Source: JBCBDX01 sp038529265 (GTDB lineage Bacteria > Pseudomonadota > Alphaproteobacteria > Rhizobiales > Rhizobiaceae). Taken from it: a stretch of DNA of 64,000 bases. The notes beneath the pieces were generated by a model that searched no databases, was not told where the DNA came from, and saw only the letters and a list, made by a program, of their open reading frames with translations. How positions within the stretch are numbered: the first letter of the stretch is position 1; each line of letters begins with the position of its first letter. The position numbers and the translations under genes were made by a program. Shown one piece after another: positions 53,612 to 62,922 of this stretch. The stretch spans positions 1 to 64,000 of the forward strand of contig JBCBDX010000006.1 in assembly GCA_038529265.1 (NCBI GenBank). The letters are read 5' to 3'.

Positions 53612-54366
53612 AACTCATAACCGAAATACTCGATATCGCGGCGACAGGCCTCTTCCACCAATTTGCGGGTTTTGTCTGAATACATTGAGCGGCAGGAAGA
53701 CGCGTTCGAGTTTGGGTTTGAGTTCAGGTGCATTTCTTCAAGCCCCAAACGGCCTGCAGTACGCGCATTGATTTCCTCTAGGCCAGCAGCATGCTCTTCC
53801 AGCCGCAGCACAAAGTCGACCAACAACTCACCATTTTCATCCGTCATCCAGTCAAGTTGGCTGATTGCTCGCGTGGGGTGGCTGCATGTGTCGGATGCGT
53901 ATTTCAGTCCTTCGCAAAAAACTTCAAACTCCATTCGGTCTGAAACTCTTACGCCTTCCCGGCGCTTGTACAGAGATACGACCCGCGCCCAAGGGTTGCG
54001 GACGCTGGCAAACTTGAAATAGCGCTTGAAAATGTCAGCTGCCTTCTCTCTGATCTCATCGTCACTCAAGACCACGGCAGCTTTGGTCGGAAACTCGGCA
54101 TTCCCACCCAAACTCTGCTTCAGAAGATAGGTGTACAATCCGTCCCGCACCTGCCTGATAGTCAGATGTGGGTTGGGGATGAGTTTGGGCCCTTGCATGC
54201 GCAATTGACGGCGGATCGACGTCGTACCGGTTTTAGGAACGGCGATGAAAATCGCTTCACGATCAAAATTGACCGCCTCGTTGAAGAGCAATGGCCGGTC
54301 ATCAACCATCGATTTCCCCAAAAGTGGCTTACCTTTCCTCAAAACGGTAAAGGGGCCAATCTTCAT
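53608..54366 (-). CDS. PAPS-dependent sulfotransferase (sulfotransferase family 2 type)
   Basis: About 252 residues from the ATG at 54366; starts at 54498 or 54585 would run toward or into miaB, so the true N-terminus is uncertain. The 5'-phosphosulfate loop is IFIAVPKTGTTSIRRQL and the 3'-phosphate site is KFASVRNPWARVVSLYKRR. Such enzymes move sulfate from PAPS to a sugar hydroxyl of a glycan or glycolipid. The acceptor here is unknown. The gene sits alone on the minus strand between plsC and miaB, in an otherwise co-directional housekeeping block, suggesting a later insertion. Bases 54367-54556 hold no other feature I can support. Confidence 0.82.
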   Translation of the reverse strand: MKIGPFTVLRKGKPLLGKSMVDDRPLLFNEAVNFDREAIFIAVPKTGTTSIRRQLRMQGPKLIPNPHLTIRQVRDGLYTYLLKQSLGGNAEFPTKAAVVLSDDEIREKAADIFKRYFKFASVRNPWARVVSLYKRREGVRVSDRMEFEVFCEGLKYASDTCSHPTRAISQLDWMTDENGELLVDFVLRLEEHAAGLEEINARTAGRLGLEEMHLNSNPNSNASSCRSMYSDKTRKLVEEACRRDIEYFGYEF

Positions 54367-54556
54367 AACAAGCTCACAATCCTGATCTTCTGCGATCTCC
54401 TTGCCTGCATTACGTAACCTTTTCAATTTCTGTGAAGATAAATCGCACCAACTCAGCGCGGAAGTCGAAAGAAGCTGCCGACTTGCCAATGATGCCATCT
54501 GGTGCGAAAAGCTCCGCTTCTCTCGTAATCCCGCCTTTCTCCCGGAGAATGTGTAA

Positions 54557-55924
54557 GTGACTGAAGCAAAGAAGGTTTTTGTCAAAACCTATGGGTGCCA
54601 GATGAACGTCTATGACAGCCAGCGTATGGCAGATGCGTTGGCCAAGGACGGCTATGTCGAGACACAGCTACAGGAAGATGCGGATATGGTGTTGCTGAAT
54701 ACCTGTCATATTCGTGAAAAAGCGGCTGAAAAAGTCTATTCCGAAATTGGTCGCCTGAGAAAACAGCGCGAAGAGCGACGCAATGACGGTAAGGATTTGA
54801 TGATCGGGGTTGCCGGCTGTGTCGCACAAGCTGAGGGCGAGGAGATTATCCGCCGTGCGCCAAGCGTCGACTTCGTGATCGGACCGACCACATACCATCG
54901 ACTGCCTGACGTGGTGGCCAGAGCACGCAAGGGCGAAAGCGTGGTGGAGACCGATTATGCAGTCGAAGACAAGTTTGAGCATCTGCCCAAGCAGGAAAAG
55001 CAGGTCATCGCCAAGCGAGGTGTTGCAGCGTTTCTGACAGTTCAGGAAGGCTGCGATAAGTTCTGTACCTTTTGTGTCGTGCCCTACACACGCGGGTCCG
55101 AAGTCTCGCGCCCGGTTGCCCAGTTGGTGGAAGAAGCAAAGCAACTCGTTGAAGCGGGCGTGCGCGAAATCACCCTGCTCGGCCAGAACGTAAATGCATG
55201 GCACGGCGCAGGCCCTGATGGTCGCCAATGGGGTCTGGGTGAATTGCTGCACGAGCTCGCCAGGATAGATGGCTTGAAGCGACTGCGTTACACGACCAGC
55301 CATCCGCGAGACATGGATGATGCCCTGATTGCCGCCCACCGTGATCTTGAGATGTTGATGCCATATTTGCATCTGCCAATTCAGGCCGGTTCTGATCGCA
55401 TTCTCAAAGCGATGAACCGCAAACACACCGCTGATGATTATCGGCGGCTGATTGACAAGATCCGTCGGGCCCGCCCCGACATTGCGATGTCCGGCGACTT
55501 CATTGTCGGCTTTCCCGGTGAAACCGATGCTGATTTTGAAGATACGATGCGTATCATTCGTGATGTGACTTATGCACAGGCGTTCTCGTTCAAATATTCA
55601 CCGCGCCCCGGTACGCCGGGTGCGGATATGAAAGATCACGTGGCCGAAACGATAAAATCAGAACGCCTTCAAGCGCTCCAAGCCCTGCTCACGCAGCAAC
55701 AGCGCGCCTTTATGCAAGGCCTGGAAGGTCAAGAAATCGAGGTGCTGCTTGAAAAGCCAGGTCGCATGCCTGGCCAGATCGTCGGGCGCTCACCTTGGCT
55801 TCAGCCTGTGGTTTGTGATGAAACTGTTGGAAATATCGGCGATGTTGTTAGGGTACGAATCAATGCCGTGTCGGCCAACTCGTTGATTGCCACGGTGCCA
55901 ACTCAGAACGAGCACGCCGCTTGA
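54557..55924 (+). CDS. miaB: tRNA-2-methylthio-N6-dimethylallyladenosine synthase MiaB
   Basis: A 455-residue radical-SAM methylthiotransferase. The N-terminal UPF0004 domain has three cluster-binding Cys (TYGCQMN, LNTCHIREKA, GVAGCVAQ); the radical-SAM motif is GCDKFCTFCVVPYTRG (CxxxCxxC); a TRAM domain ends the protein. It converts i6A37 to ms2i6A37. The GTG start at 54557 has GGAGA 9 bases upstream. It overlaps the phoH-like gene start. Confidence 0.96.
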   Translation: MTEAKKVFVKTYGCQMNVYDSQRMADALAKDGYVETQLQEDADMVLLNTCHIREKAAEKVYSEIGRLRKQREERRNDGKDLMIGVAGCVAQAEGEEIIRRAPSVDFVIGPTTYHRLPDVVARARKGESVVETDYAVEDKFEHLPKQEKQVIAKRGVAAFLTVQEGCDKFCTFCVVPYTRGSEVSRPVAQLVEEAKQLVEAGVREITLLGQNVNAWHGAGPDGRQWGLGELLHELARIDGLKRLRYTTSHPRDMDDALIAAHRDLEMLMPYLHLPIQAGSDRILKAMNRKHTADDYRRLIDKIRRARPDIAMSGDFIVGFPGETDADFEDTMRIIRDVTYAQAFSFKYSPRPGTPGADMKDHVAETIKSERLQALQALLTQQQRAFMQGLEGQEIEVLLEKPGRMPGQIVGRSPWLQPVVCDETVGNIGDVVRVRINAVSANSLIATVPTQNEHAA

Positions 55925-56931
55925 ACGCAAAAGCCAACTTGAAAGTCGCCGAAAGCGGCGCGTCAGACCTAGCTCATGTCGTCCTGACCTATGACAACAA
56001 TGCGCATGCGCGGGCGCTTTACGGCCAATATGATCAAAATCTTGCTTTGATTGAGCAGCAATTGGGGGTCGATGTACGATCTCGCGGCAATCAAGTGTCA
56101 ATCAAGGGCGATCCAACGGCAACGGAGCAGGCGCGCCGTGCTCTGGACCATCTCTATGATCTTTTGTCGATGGCGGATCGTGACATTGAAACATCCGATG
56201 TGGAGGGCGCGCTTCGCATGGCCGTGGCCGCCGATGATCAGTTGAGCCTGCCCGAAATGGCCGACAGTGCCCGCATCGCAGCAGCGCAAATCTCCACCCG
56301 CAAGAAAACCATCTTTGCGCGCACACCCAATCAGGACGCTTATATGCGTGCATTGGAGCGTGCAGAGCTTGTTTTTGGTGTCGGGCCCGCCGGTACCGGC
56401 AAAACCTATCTGGCTGTCGCCTATGCTGCGATGCTCTTGGAGCGCGGTCAGGTGGATAGAATTATTCTGTCACGTCCTGCAGTCGAAGCCGGGGAACGGC
56501 TCGGCTTCCTGCCCGGCGACATGAAAGAGAAAGTCGATCCCTATCTGCGTCCGCTATACGATGCGCTCTACGACATGATCCCGGGCGATAAGGTAGAGCG
56601 TGCGCTTGCAGCCGATGTCATTGAGATCGCCCCCCTTGCTTTTATGCGCGGACGCACATTGGCCAATGCAGCAATCATTTTGGATGAGGCTCAGAACACA
56701 ACATCGATGCAGATGAAGATGTTTTTGACGCGTCTTGGTGAAAATGCGCGGATGATCGTAACAGGCGATCCGAGTCAGGTTGATCTGCCACCCGGTCAAA
56801 AATCCGGGCTTGTGGAAGCGTTGCAAATTCTGCGTGAAGTGGAAGGGATCGTCACTGTGCGTTTCCGGGAAAGCGACGTCGTGCGCCACCCACTTGTCGC
56901 AAAAATCGTGTCTGCCTACGACAACGATTAA
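55921..56931 (+). CDS. ybeZ: PhoH-like protein (YbeZ)
   Basis: A 336-residue PhoH-family NTPase. A KH-like N-terminal segment precedes Walker A GVGPAGTGKTYLA and Walker B AAIILDEAQNTT; RLGENARMIVTGDPSQVDLP is characteristic. Starts with TTG inside the miaB stop (overlap four bases). It is thought to act with YbeY in RNA/ribosome quality control. The order miaB-ybeZ-ybeY is widely conserved. Confidence 0.93.
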   Translation: MNAKANLKVAESGASDLAHVVLTYDNNAHARALYGQYDQNLALIEQQLGVDVRSRGNQVSIKGDPTATEQARRALDHLYDLLSMADRDIETSDVEGALRMAVAADDQLSLPEMADSARIAAAQISTRKKTIFARTPNQDAYMRALERAELVFGVGPAGTGKTYLAVAYAAMLLERGQVDRIILSRPAVEAGERLGFLPGDMKEKVDPYLRPLYDALYDMIPGDKVERALAADVIEIAPLAFMRGRTLANAAIILDEAQNTTSMQMKMFLTRLGENARMIVTGDPSQVDLPPGQKSGLVEALQILREVEGIVTVRFRESDVVRHPLVAKIVSAYDND

Positions 56932-56939
56932 TTAGAAAC

Positions 56940-57413
56940 ATGGCCATTGACGTCGACATTTCGGTCGAGGGCGATTTCTGGGGAGAAATCAGCGATTGGA
57001 AAGCGATCGTAAATGATGCGGTCGCCGCTGCTCTTGCCCACCTGAAAATGGAGGATGCCGACAGTGAACTGTCGATCTTGCTGACCCACGATGCCGTCAT
57101 TCGCCATTTAAACGAACAGTGGCGCGACAAAGACAAGCCCACCAATGTTCTTTCCTTTCCAGCCGTGCCCGGTGGACAGAAGGGCGTTTTGCCCCCTCTT
57201 TTGGGTGATATCGTTTTGGCGTTTGAAACCATCGAACGCGAAGCCCAGATAAGTGGCAAGAAATTGAACCATCATGTATCGCATTTGATCATTCATGGAT
57301 TCCTTCATCTTTTGGGTTATGATCATGAAAGCGACACAGAGGCGCAAGAAATGGAAACCACGGAACAGGCCATATTGGCTCTGTTGGGCATAGACGACCC
57401 ATACGCAATTTGA
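56940..57413 (+). CDS. ybeY: Endoribonuclease YbeY
   Basis: A 157-residue zinc metalloenzyme with the signature HHVSHLIIHGFLHLLGYDHESD, in which three His (HGxxHLxGYDH) bind the metal. It acts in 16S rRNA 3'-end maturation and 70S quality control, and in Sinorhizobium influences sRNA regulation. It follows ybeZ by eight bases. Confidence 0.95.
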   Translation: MAIDVDISVEGDFWGEISDWKAIVNDAVAAALAHLKMEDADSELSILLTHDAVIRHLNEQWRDKDKPTNVLSFPAVPGGQKGVLPPLLGDIVLAFETIEREAQISGKKLNHHVSHLIIHGFLHLLGYDHESDTEAQEMETTEQAILALLGIDDPYAI

Positions 57414-57438
57414 CCCTTGGCATAGCACCGCAACAACG

Positions 57439-58593
57439 ATGAACGATATCCAGTCAACCGACGATGGCGCGGCACGCCCCGACGGTGAAGAACCTCCAAG
57501 TCCGCACAATACTGTTACGAGCGATCAGGGTCCGTTGGAGCCGCTGACCGAAACAGCACTTGTACCGTATGAAGGCAATGGCCGCCGCGCACCGGGCTTC
57601 CTGCAGCGGCTTGTCTATCTTTTCAGGCCGCAAACCAATCTGAGCGCGCGGGAAAACCTGCAAGATGCGCTGGCCAACGACCATCCGGGCGACCAGACCA
57701 TCTCAGATGGTGAGCGCGCCATGTTGGCCAACATTTTGCGGTTGCGCGAAGTCAAGGTTGCCGACGTCATGATCCCACGTGCCGACATACAGGCAATCGA
57801 TCATGTCACCACCCTTGAAGAAGTACTCAAGCTCTTTGAGGAAAGCGGGCATAGCCGGATGCCCATGTATTGTGAGAATTTGGATGACCCGCGTGGAATG
57901 ATCCACATTCGCGATGTGATGGGTTATCTAACGAAGGCAGGCGCCAAGCGTCGCCGCCGACGCAAAGCGGATGCTGAATCTGAGGCCAAAGCGCCAGCGA
58001 CGAACGGTACCGCGCAAAAGCTCGACCTTTCCCGCATCGACCTGACCAAGTCGATTGCTGATCTGAAGCTGATGCGGCCGATACTATACGTACCTCCATC
58101 CATGCTGGCCTCGGATTTGATGGCGCGGATGCAGGCGCAACGCATTCAGATCGCATTGGTCATAGATGAATATGGCGGCACAGACGGACTGGTCTCGCTG
58201 GAGGATATTGTCGAAATGGTCGTTGGCGATATCGAAGACGAACATGATGATGAAGAGGAAGTCATCCAACAGATCGGAACAAGTGGTGATCGTTATCTGA
58301 TTGATGCCAAGGCTGATCTTGACGGATTGCGCGAGCAATTGGGAAACGATTTTGTCGATGCGGCCATCTCTCGTGAAGACGAGGTGGACACGATTGGCGG
58401 TCTTATCTTCTCACTTTTGGGCCGCGTGCCGGTGCGTGGTGAAGTTGTGCCGCCATTCGGTGGCTTCGACATAGAAGTGACCGATGCCGACCCACGCCGG
58501 ATAAAACGTGTGCGTTTGTCACGTGTTAAACATGGTGTGCGGCGCGCTCACGTTCAAAAACGTGAACCGGTCGCCTCCGAAAAGGCTGACTGA
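57439..58593 (+). CDS. CorC/HlyC-family CBS-domain protein (TlyC-like)
   Basis: A 384-residue protein without membrane helices. Two CBS domains occur (VADVMIPRADIQAIDH start; second ending QIALVIDEYGGTDGLVSLEDIVEMVVG), then a CorC_HlyC domain with DTIGGLIFSLLGRVPVRGE. The basic insert KRRRRRKAD lies between CBS halves. Members were named hemolysins but more likely take part in metal-ion efflux control or membrane housekeeping. Between ybeY and lnt, the normal position. Confidence 0.88.
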   Translation: MNDIQSTDDGAARPDGEEPPSPHNTVTSDQGPLEPLTETALVPYEGNGRRAPGFLQRLVYLFRPQTNLSARENLQDALANDHPGDQTISDGERAMLANILRLREVKVADVMIPRADIQAIDHVTTLEEVLKLFEESGHSRMPMYCENLDDPRGMIHIRDVMGYLTKAGAKRRRRRKADAESEAKAPATNGTAQKLDLSRIDLTKSIADLKLMRPILYVPPSMLASDLMARMQAQRIQIALVIDEYGGTDGLVSLEDIVEMVVGDIEDEHDDEEEVIQQIGTSGDRYLIDAKADLDGLREQLGNDFVDAAISREDEVDTIGGLIFSLLGRVPVRGEVVPPFGGFDIEVTDADPRRIKRVRLSRVKHGVRRAHVQKREPVASEKAD

Positions 58594-58630
58594 CGCAAAT
58601 GTCCATGGTGTAATGTTTGCTCATTGAGCT

Positions 58631-60262
58631 GTGGCCTCGCGGCGGTCAAACAATCGCGCTATTAAATTGGCTCAACGATTCGCTGGGATCATGCGCGCAT
58701 TTAGCCTTCAGATATCATTGTTGACGGGTTGGCGGCGCTGGTTGTTGGCTGCCCTCGCAGGAGGGATCTTCAGCTTTACACAAGCCCCTTTTCATTTGCT
58801 GATCCTGGGCTTTGTATCGTTCCCGCTATTGATCTGGCTGATGGACGGCGTCGTTGCGCGTGAAGGCCAATGGGCAAGCGGCATCAAGCAGGCGGCTGGT
58901 ATCGGTTGGTGGTTCGGCTTTGGCTATTTTGTCTTGGGGCTTTGGTGGATTTCCAATGCCCTGCTGGTTGAAGCCCCTGAGTTTGCCTGGTTCATTCCGG
59001 TCGCTGTTTTGGGACTGCCAGCCTTGTTGGCGCTCTTCTACGCTCTTGCTTGCGCACTCGCCTTCCCGCTGTGGTCTGACAATATCGGCCGAATTGCTGC
59101 GATAGGCGCCAGCTTCGGAATTGCAGAATGGTTGCGCAGTTTCGTGTTGACGGGTTTTCCTTGGAACGCTGCAGGTTACGCTGTGATGCCTGCACCGATA
59201 CTGATGCAGTCCGTCACGCTGGTCGGCCTATTTGGAGTGAGTGCGTTGGCGGTAGCATTGTTTTGTTTGCCCGCCATTGCTGCGACCGGTCGACGTGCGG
59301 GAACGATTTTTGCCCTTGTTCTCGGCGTTTTGCTGATCGGTGGGCATGCGGGTTACGGCTACTGGCGTCTCTATATCGAACCGCAAGAACCATCGGTGCG
59401 GACCCTTAACCTGCGCATTGTTCAACCTGCACTTGATCAGGCTGACAAGGTTACGCGCCGCGACCCGACCGAGCAGTTCGACGATCTACTTGCTCTATCC
59501 TCCTTGCCGGCAGATAGTCCGCAGGCAGACATCGTCTTCTGGCCGGAAACAGCGGTTCCCTTTTTGCTGACACGTCAGCCGGCCGCCTTGGCAGCGATCG
59601 GTGATATGCTGCAGCCCGGTCAGACATTGTTGACTGGCGCCGTTCGCGAAGAGGTGATCGACGTTGGCGACAACGCTCAGGCGCGCTTTTTCAATTCCAT
59701 TATGATGATTGATGATCAGGGGATCATCCAAGGTGCATCGGATAAAGTCCATCTGGTGCCCTTTGGAGAGTATCTTCCCTTTGCAAACTTGTTCGAACGG
59801 ATTGGCCTACGCGCTATTGCCCAGGCTGACCGTGGCTACTCCGCCGCTGCAACACGTCAGCCTTTGGAGGTTGGGGGTGTAAAAATCACGCCATTGGTGT
59901 GCTACGAGGTTATATTTCCTCACCATGTTGGCGCTGGCGACTTCATCTTGAATGTCACCAATGACGCTTGGTTTGGAAATACCCCGGGCCCCTATCAACA
60001 CATGCATCAAGCTCGGGTTCGTGCCGTTGAAAGCGGCATTCCATTGGTACGCGTGGCCAATAATGGCATCAGTGGCGTTTTTGACGCCAATGGAAAGACC
60101 ATATCCTGGACCAGCTATGCCGAGCGTGGTGCTGTGGATGTGGCGCTCCCGTTGGCACAATTGAACGTAGAAAATAAATCAGATTCAATAATCAACTTAT
60201 GGTTGATTATTGCAATAATGGTTGCTAGCGGTTGTATCGGCGTCTTCACAACAAAACGCTGA
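58631..60262 (+). CDS. lnt: Apolipoprotein N-acyltransferase Lnt
   Basis: A 543-residue integral membrane enzyme (or 523 from the ATG at 58691, which fits the family N-terminus about equally; the given start is a GTG). About eight helices flank a nitrilase-like periplasmic domain with catalytic Glu in VFWPETAVPF, Lys in SDKVHLVPFGEYLPF and Cys in ITPLVCYEVIFP. It transfers a third acyl chain to the N-terminal Cys of lipoproteins. Two probable substrates are in this window (13260 and 62919). Confidence 0.94.
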   Translation: MASRRSNNRAIKLAQRFAGIMRAFSLQISLLTGWRRWLLAALAGGIFSFTQAPFHLLILGFVSFPLLIWLMDGVVAREGQWASGIKQAAGIGWWFGFGYFVLGLWWISNALLVEAPEFAWFIPVAVLGLPALLALFYALACALAFPLWSDNIGRIAAIGASFGIAEWLRSFVLTGFPWNAAGYAVMPAPILMQSVTLVGLFGVSALAVALFCLPAIAATGRRAGTIFALVLGVLLIGGHAGYGYWRLYIEPQEPSVRTLNLRIVQPALDQADKVTRRDPTEQFDDLLALSSLPADSPQADIVFWPETAVPFLLTRQPAALAAIGDMLQPGQTLLTGAVREEVIDVGDNAQARFFNSIMMIDDQGIIQGASDKVHLVPFGEYLPFANLFERIGLRAIAQADRGYSAAATRQPLEVGGVKITPLVCYEVIFPHHVGAGDFILNVTNDAWFGNTPGPYQHMHQARVRAVESGIPLVRVANNGISGVFDANGKTISWTSYAERGAVDVALPLAQLNVENKSDSIINLWLIIAIMVASGCIGVFTTKR

Positions 60263-60281
60263 TAATGGCGCTGCTCGTTCG

Positions 60282-60311
60282 TTGACTTTACGTTACGAAA
60301 GGGTGCATAAG
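60282..60311 (+). promoter_or_regulatory. Possible promoter of the xre gene
   Basis: TTGACT (60282-60287) is followed after 18 bases by CATAAG (60306-60311). It lies about 80 bases before the regulator start. The -10 matches four of six. Confidence 0.4.
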
Positions 60312-60389
60312 GCCGTGCGCGTCGTTGGGGATTGAGTGGCGCCGTCGTTGGTCCGACACTTCATAATTGTTCATATCTGATAGGGGCCC

Positions 60390-60812
60390 ATGGCGAGCGA
60401 AAAAAAACAACCAAACCCAATCGATGTTCACGTCGGAACGCGGATTCGTCTGCGCCGCGCAATGGTATCGATGAGCCAGGAAAAGCTGGGCGAAGCACTC
60501 GGCATCACATTTCAGCAAGTTCAAAAATACGAAAAAGGTACTAACCGCGTCGGCGCCAGCCGCCTGCAAAACATTGCCGCTATTCTAAACGTGCCAGTCT
60601 CGTTTTTCTTTGAAGATGCGCCCGGCGACAAAGCTGGTGCAAACAATGAGATGGCAGAGAGTGGCTCCAGTTATGTTGTCAATTTTCTGTCGAGTTCTGA
60701 AGGACTGCAGCTCAATCGAGCATTTGTAAAAATCTCAGATCCCAAAGTACGCCGGAAAATCATCGATTTGGTCAAATCATTGGCCGATGATGATGAGGTT
60801 CTCGAGCCCTGA
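60390..60812 (+). CDS. XRE-family helix-turn-helix regulator
   Basis: A 140-residue protein with an HTH_3 domain (about 14-70): VGTRIRLRRAMVSMSQEKLGE, ITFQQVQKYEKGTNRVGASR and LNVPVSFFFED. This Rhizobiales type lies regularly in front of metK. The C-terminal tail (FVKISDPKVRRKIIDLVKSL) resembles that of PraR/phrR-like regulators, which act in stress and quorum-sensing control; which member this is cannot be settled by eye. AGGGG precedes the ATG. Confidence 0.9.
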   Translation: MASEKKQPNPIDVHVGTRIRLRRAMVSMSQEKLGEALGITFQQVQKYEKGTNRVGASRLQNIAAILNVPVSFFFEDAPGDKAGANNEMAESGSSYVVNFLSSSEGLQLNRAFVKISDPKVRRKIIDLVKSLADDDEVLEP

Positions 60813-60824
60813 CACCCTGCGGTC

Positions 60825-60924
60825 GTTTCAGACATAAATACATATTTATATGTTTCTATTGTTGTCTGATTGCTTGACGTGCCGTGCCTGAAACCATACC
60901 AACCGCCAAACCGCAGCGTTTGTG
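60825..60924 (+). promoter_or_regulatory. metK leader with competing hairpins
   Basis: CAGACA (60829-60834) can pair with TGTCTG (60863-60868) around an inner ACATA/TATGT hairpin (60840-60853). Alternatively GTTTCAG (60825-60831) pairs with CTGAAAC (60888-60894). The two share CAG and exclude each other. A further small hairpin, CAAAC/GTTTG, lies just before the ribosome-binding site. No known SAM riboswitch consensus was recognised. Confidence 0.35.
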
Positions 60925-60939
60925 GAATTGGAATGTAAA

Positions 60940-62214
60940 ATGGCACGTCAAAACTACCTCTTCACCAGTGAGTCCGTTTCCGAAGGGCATCCAGACAAGG
61001 TTTGCGACCGGATATCGGACGAAATTGTAGACATGGTCTACAAGGAAGCGCGCAAACTGGGTGAAGACGCTCTTTGGAAAGTACGTGTTGCTTGTGAAAC
61101 GCTGACGACCACGAATCGTGTTGTTATCGCAGGTGAAGTTCGCGTGCCGGACGTGTTTTTCAAGAAGGACAAACAAGGCAATATCGTCACGGATGCGGCC
61201 GGTGAACCGGTGATCGCACCGGGCCGTTTCCGTTCTGCTGCGCGCCGTGCCATTCGCGATATTGGCTATGAGCAGGATGGTTTCCACTGGAAGACATGCA
61301 AGATCGACGTGCTTCTGCACGCACAGTCCGCTCACATCGCGCAAGGTGTTGACAGTGCAGCTGATGCGCAGGGAGCGGAAGGTGCTGGCGATCAGGGCAT
61401 CATGTTCGGCTTTGCATGCGATGAGACACCAGAGCTTATGCCGGCTCCGATCTACTATTCACATAAGATTCTGGAACTGCTCGCTGCCGCCAGAAAGTCT
61501 GGCGAGGGCGAAGCGGCCAAGCTCGGTCCGGATGCCAAGTCGCAAGTCACCGTTCGGTATGCTGATGGCAAACCTTCGGAAGTGACCAGCATTGTTTTAT
61601 CCACCCAGCATATGGATGAAACATGGGACTCCAAGAAAGTACGTGCGGTGGTCGAGCCTTACATCCGCGAAGCGCTTGGCGACTTGCCAATTGCGGAAGA
61701 CTGCAACTGGTATATCAATCCGACCGGTAAGTTTGTCATTGGCGGTCCCGATGGTGATGCCGGCCTGACCGGGCGCAAGATCATTGTGGATACCTACGGT
61801 GGTGCATCCCCGCACGGTGGCGGCGCGTTTTCCGGCAAAGACACCACAAAGGTGGATCGCTCAGCGGCCTATGTATCGCGATATCTTGCGAAAAATGTTG
61901 TGGCTGCAGGATTGGCGACAAAGTGCACAATTCAATTGTCCTATGCCATCGGTGTCGCGCAACCTCTTTCCATTTACGTCGACACGCACGCAACTGGCAA
62001 AGTGCATGAAAGCGTCATTGAAGATGCGATCCGTGAAACCGTTGACTTGTCACCAACTGGTATCCGCAAGCATTTGAACCTCAACCGTCCCATTTACGCC
62101 AAGACAGCCGCTTACGGTCACTTCGGTCGTAAAGCCGGTCGTGATGGGTCTTTCTCGTGGGAGAAAACCGATCTGGTCAAACCACTCAAGCAGGCCATCA
62201 AGGCTGCCGCTTAA
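60940..62214 (+). CDS. metK: S-adenosylmethionine synthetase
   Basis: A 424-residue enzyme making SAM from methionine and ATP. The start is FTSESVSEGHPDKVCDRISDE (methionine loop region with the catalytic His), then GAGDQGIMFGFACDET, and GGGAFSGKDTTKVDRSAAY with the P-loop-like metal/phosphate site. An insertion around residues 95-110 makes it longer than E. coli MetK (384), common in alphaproteobacteria. The ATG at 60940 gives MARQNYLFTSES and is preferred over 60922. Ten bases before trmB. Confidence 0.97.
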   Translation: MARQNYLFTSESVSEGHPDKVCDRISDEIVDMVYKEARKLGEDALWKVRVACETLTTTNRVVIAGEVRVPDVFFKKDKQGNIVTDAAGEPVIAPGRFRSAARRAIRDIGYEQDGFHWKTCKIDVLLHAQSAHIAQGVDSAADAQGAEGAGDQGIMFGFACDETPELMPAPIYYSHKILELLAAARKSGEGEAAKLGPDAKSQVTVRYADGKPSEVTSIVLSTQHMDETWDSKKVRAVVEPYIREALGDLPIAEDCNWYINPTGKFVIGGPDGDAGLTGRKIIVDTYGGASPHGGGAFSGKDTTKVDRSAAYVSRYLAKNVVAAGLATKCTIQLSYAIGVAQPLSIYVDTHATGKVHESVIEDAIRETVDLSPTGIRKHLNLNRPIYAKTAAYGHFGRKAGRDGSFSWEKTDLVKPLKQAIKAAA

Positions 62215-62223
62215 CAGGTTCCC

Positions 62224-62922
62224 GTGACCGAAGACCGGCCATCGCGCGCCAGCGAAGCTTTCTGGGGCAGGCGCAGGGGAAAGACACTCAAACCCCTGCA
62301 GGCAGACGCGCTGGAGCGCGCCAAGAGGGCATATTTTATCGATATAAACCAAGCAGCTCCGGCAGACTTGGTTGACCTTTTTCATCATGACGCCGAAGTC
62401 ATTCATATGGAAATCGGATTTGGTGGGGGTGAACACTTGCTGGCGCATGCTTTGCGTCGCCCGCAGGTTGGCTTCATCGGCGTTGAGCCCTTCGTCAACT
62501 CCATGGCCAAAATGTCTGCGGCGATGGAAGACGCTGGTATCAGTAATATTCGGCTCTATGATGATGACGCAACGCGTATGCTGGATTGGTTACCCGAAGC
62601 TTGTCTTGACGGTATCGACCTTCTTTATCCCGATCCGTGGCCGAAATCGCGGCATTGGAAACGCCGTTTTGTCAGCCAAAAAAACCTTGATCGTTTTGCG
62701 CGGGTTTTGAAGCCGGGAGCCCAATTCCGTTTTGCATCAGACATCGACACATACATCAATTGGACCTTGCTACACGTGCTGCAAAGAAACGAATTCAAAT
62801 GGCTGGTTGAAGATGCCGAAAGCTGGCGCAAGCCATACGACCATTGGGTTCGCACACGCTATGAGGCCAAAGCAATCCGCGAAGATCGCACACCCTGTTA
62901 TTTGACGTTTGAGCGGGTTTAA
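62224..62922 (+). CDS. trmB: tRNA (guanine-N7-)-methyltransferase TrmB
   Basis: A 232-residue SAM methyltransferase making m7G46 in tRNA. It has EIGFGGGEHLLAHAL (motif I), DLLYPDPWPKSRHWKRRFV (the PDPWPKxRHxKRR signature) and a late YEAKAIREDRTPCYLTFE. GTG start. Co-transcribed with metK, which supplies its cofactor. It converges with a deacetylase gene, sharing TTAA. Confidence 0.95.
   Translation: MTEDRPSRASEAFWGRRRGKTLKPLQADALERAKRAYFIDINQAAPADLVDLFHHDAEVIHMEIGFGGGEHLLAHALRRPQVGFIGVEPFVNSMAKMSAAMEDAGISNIRLYDDDATRMLDWLPEACLDGIDLLYPDPWPKSRHWKRRFVSQKNLDRFARVLKPGAQFRFASDIDTYINWTLLHVLQRNEFKWLVEDAESWRKPYDHWVRTRYEAKAIREDRTPCYLTFERV

Noticed and set aside
54668..55426. 252-codon antisense ORF inside miaB
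   Set aside because: The sense frame encodes all MiaB motifs; the antisense product matches no domain.
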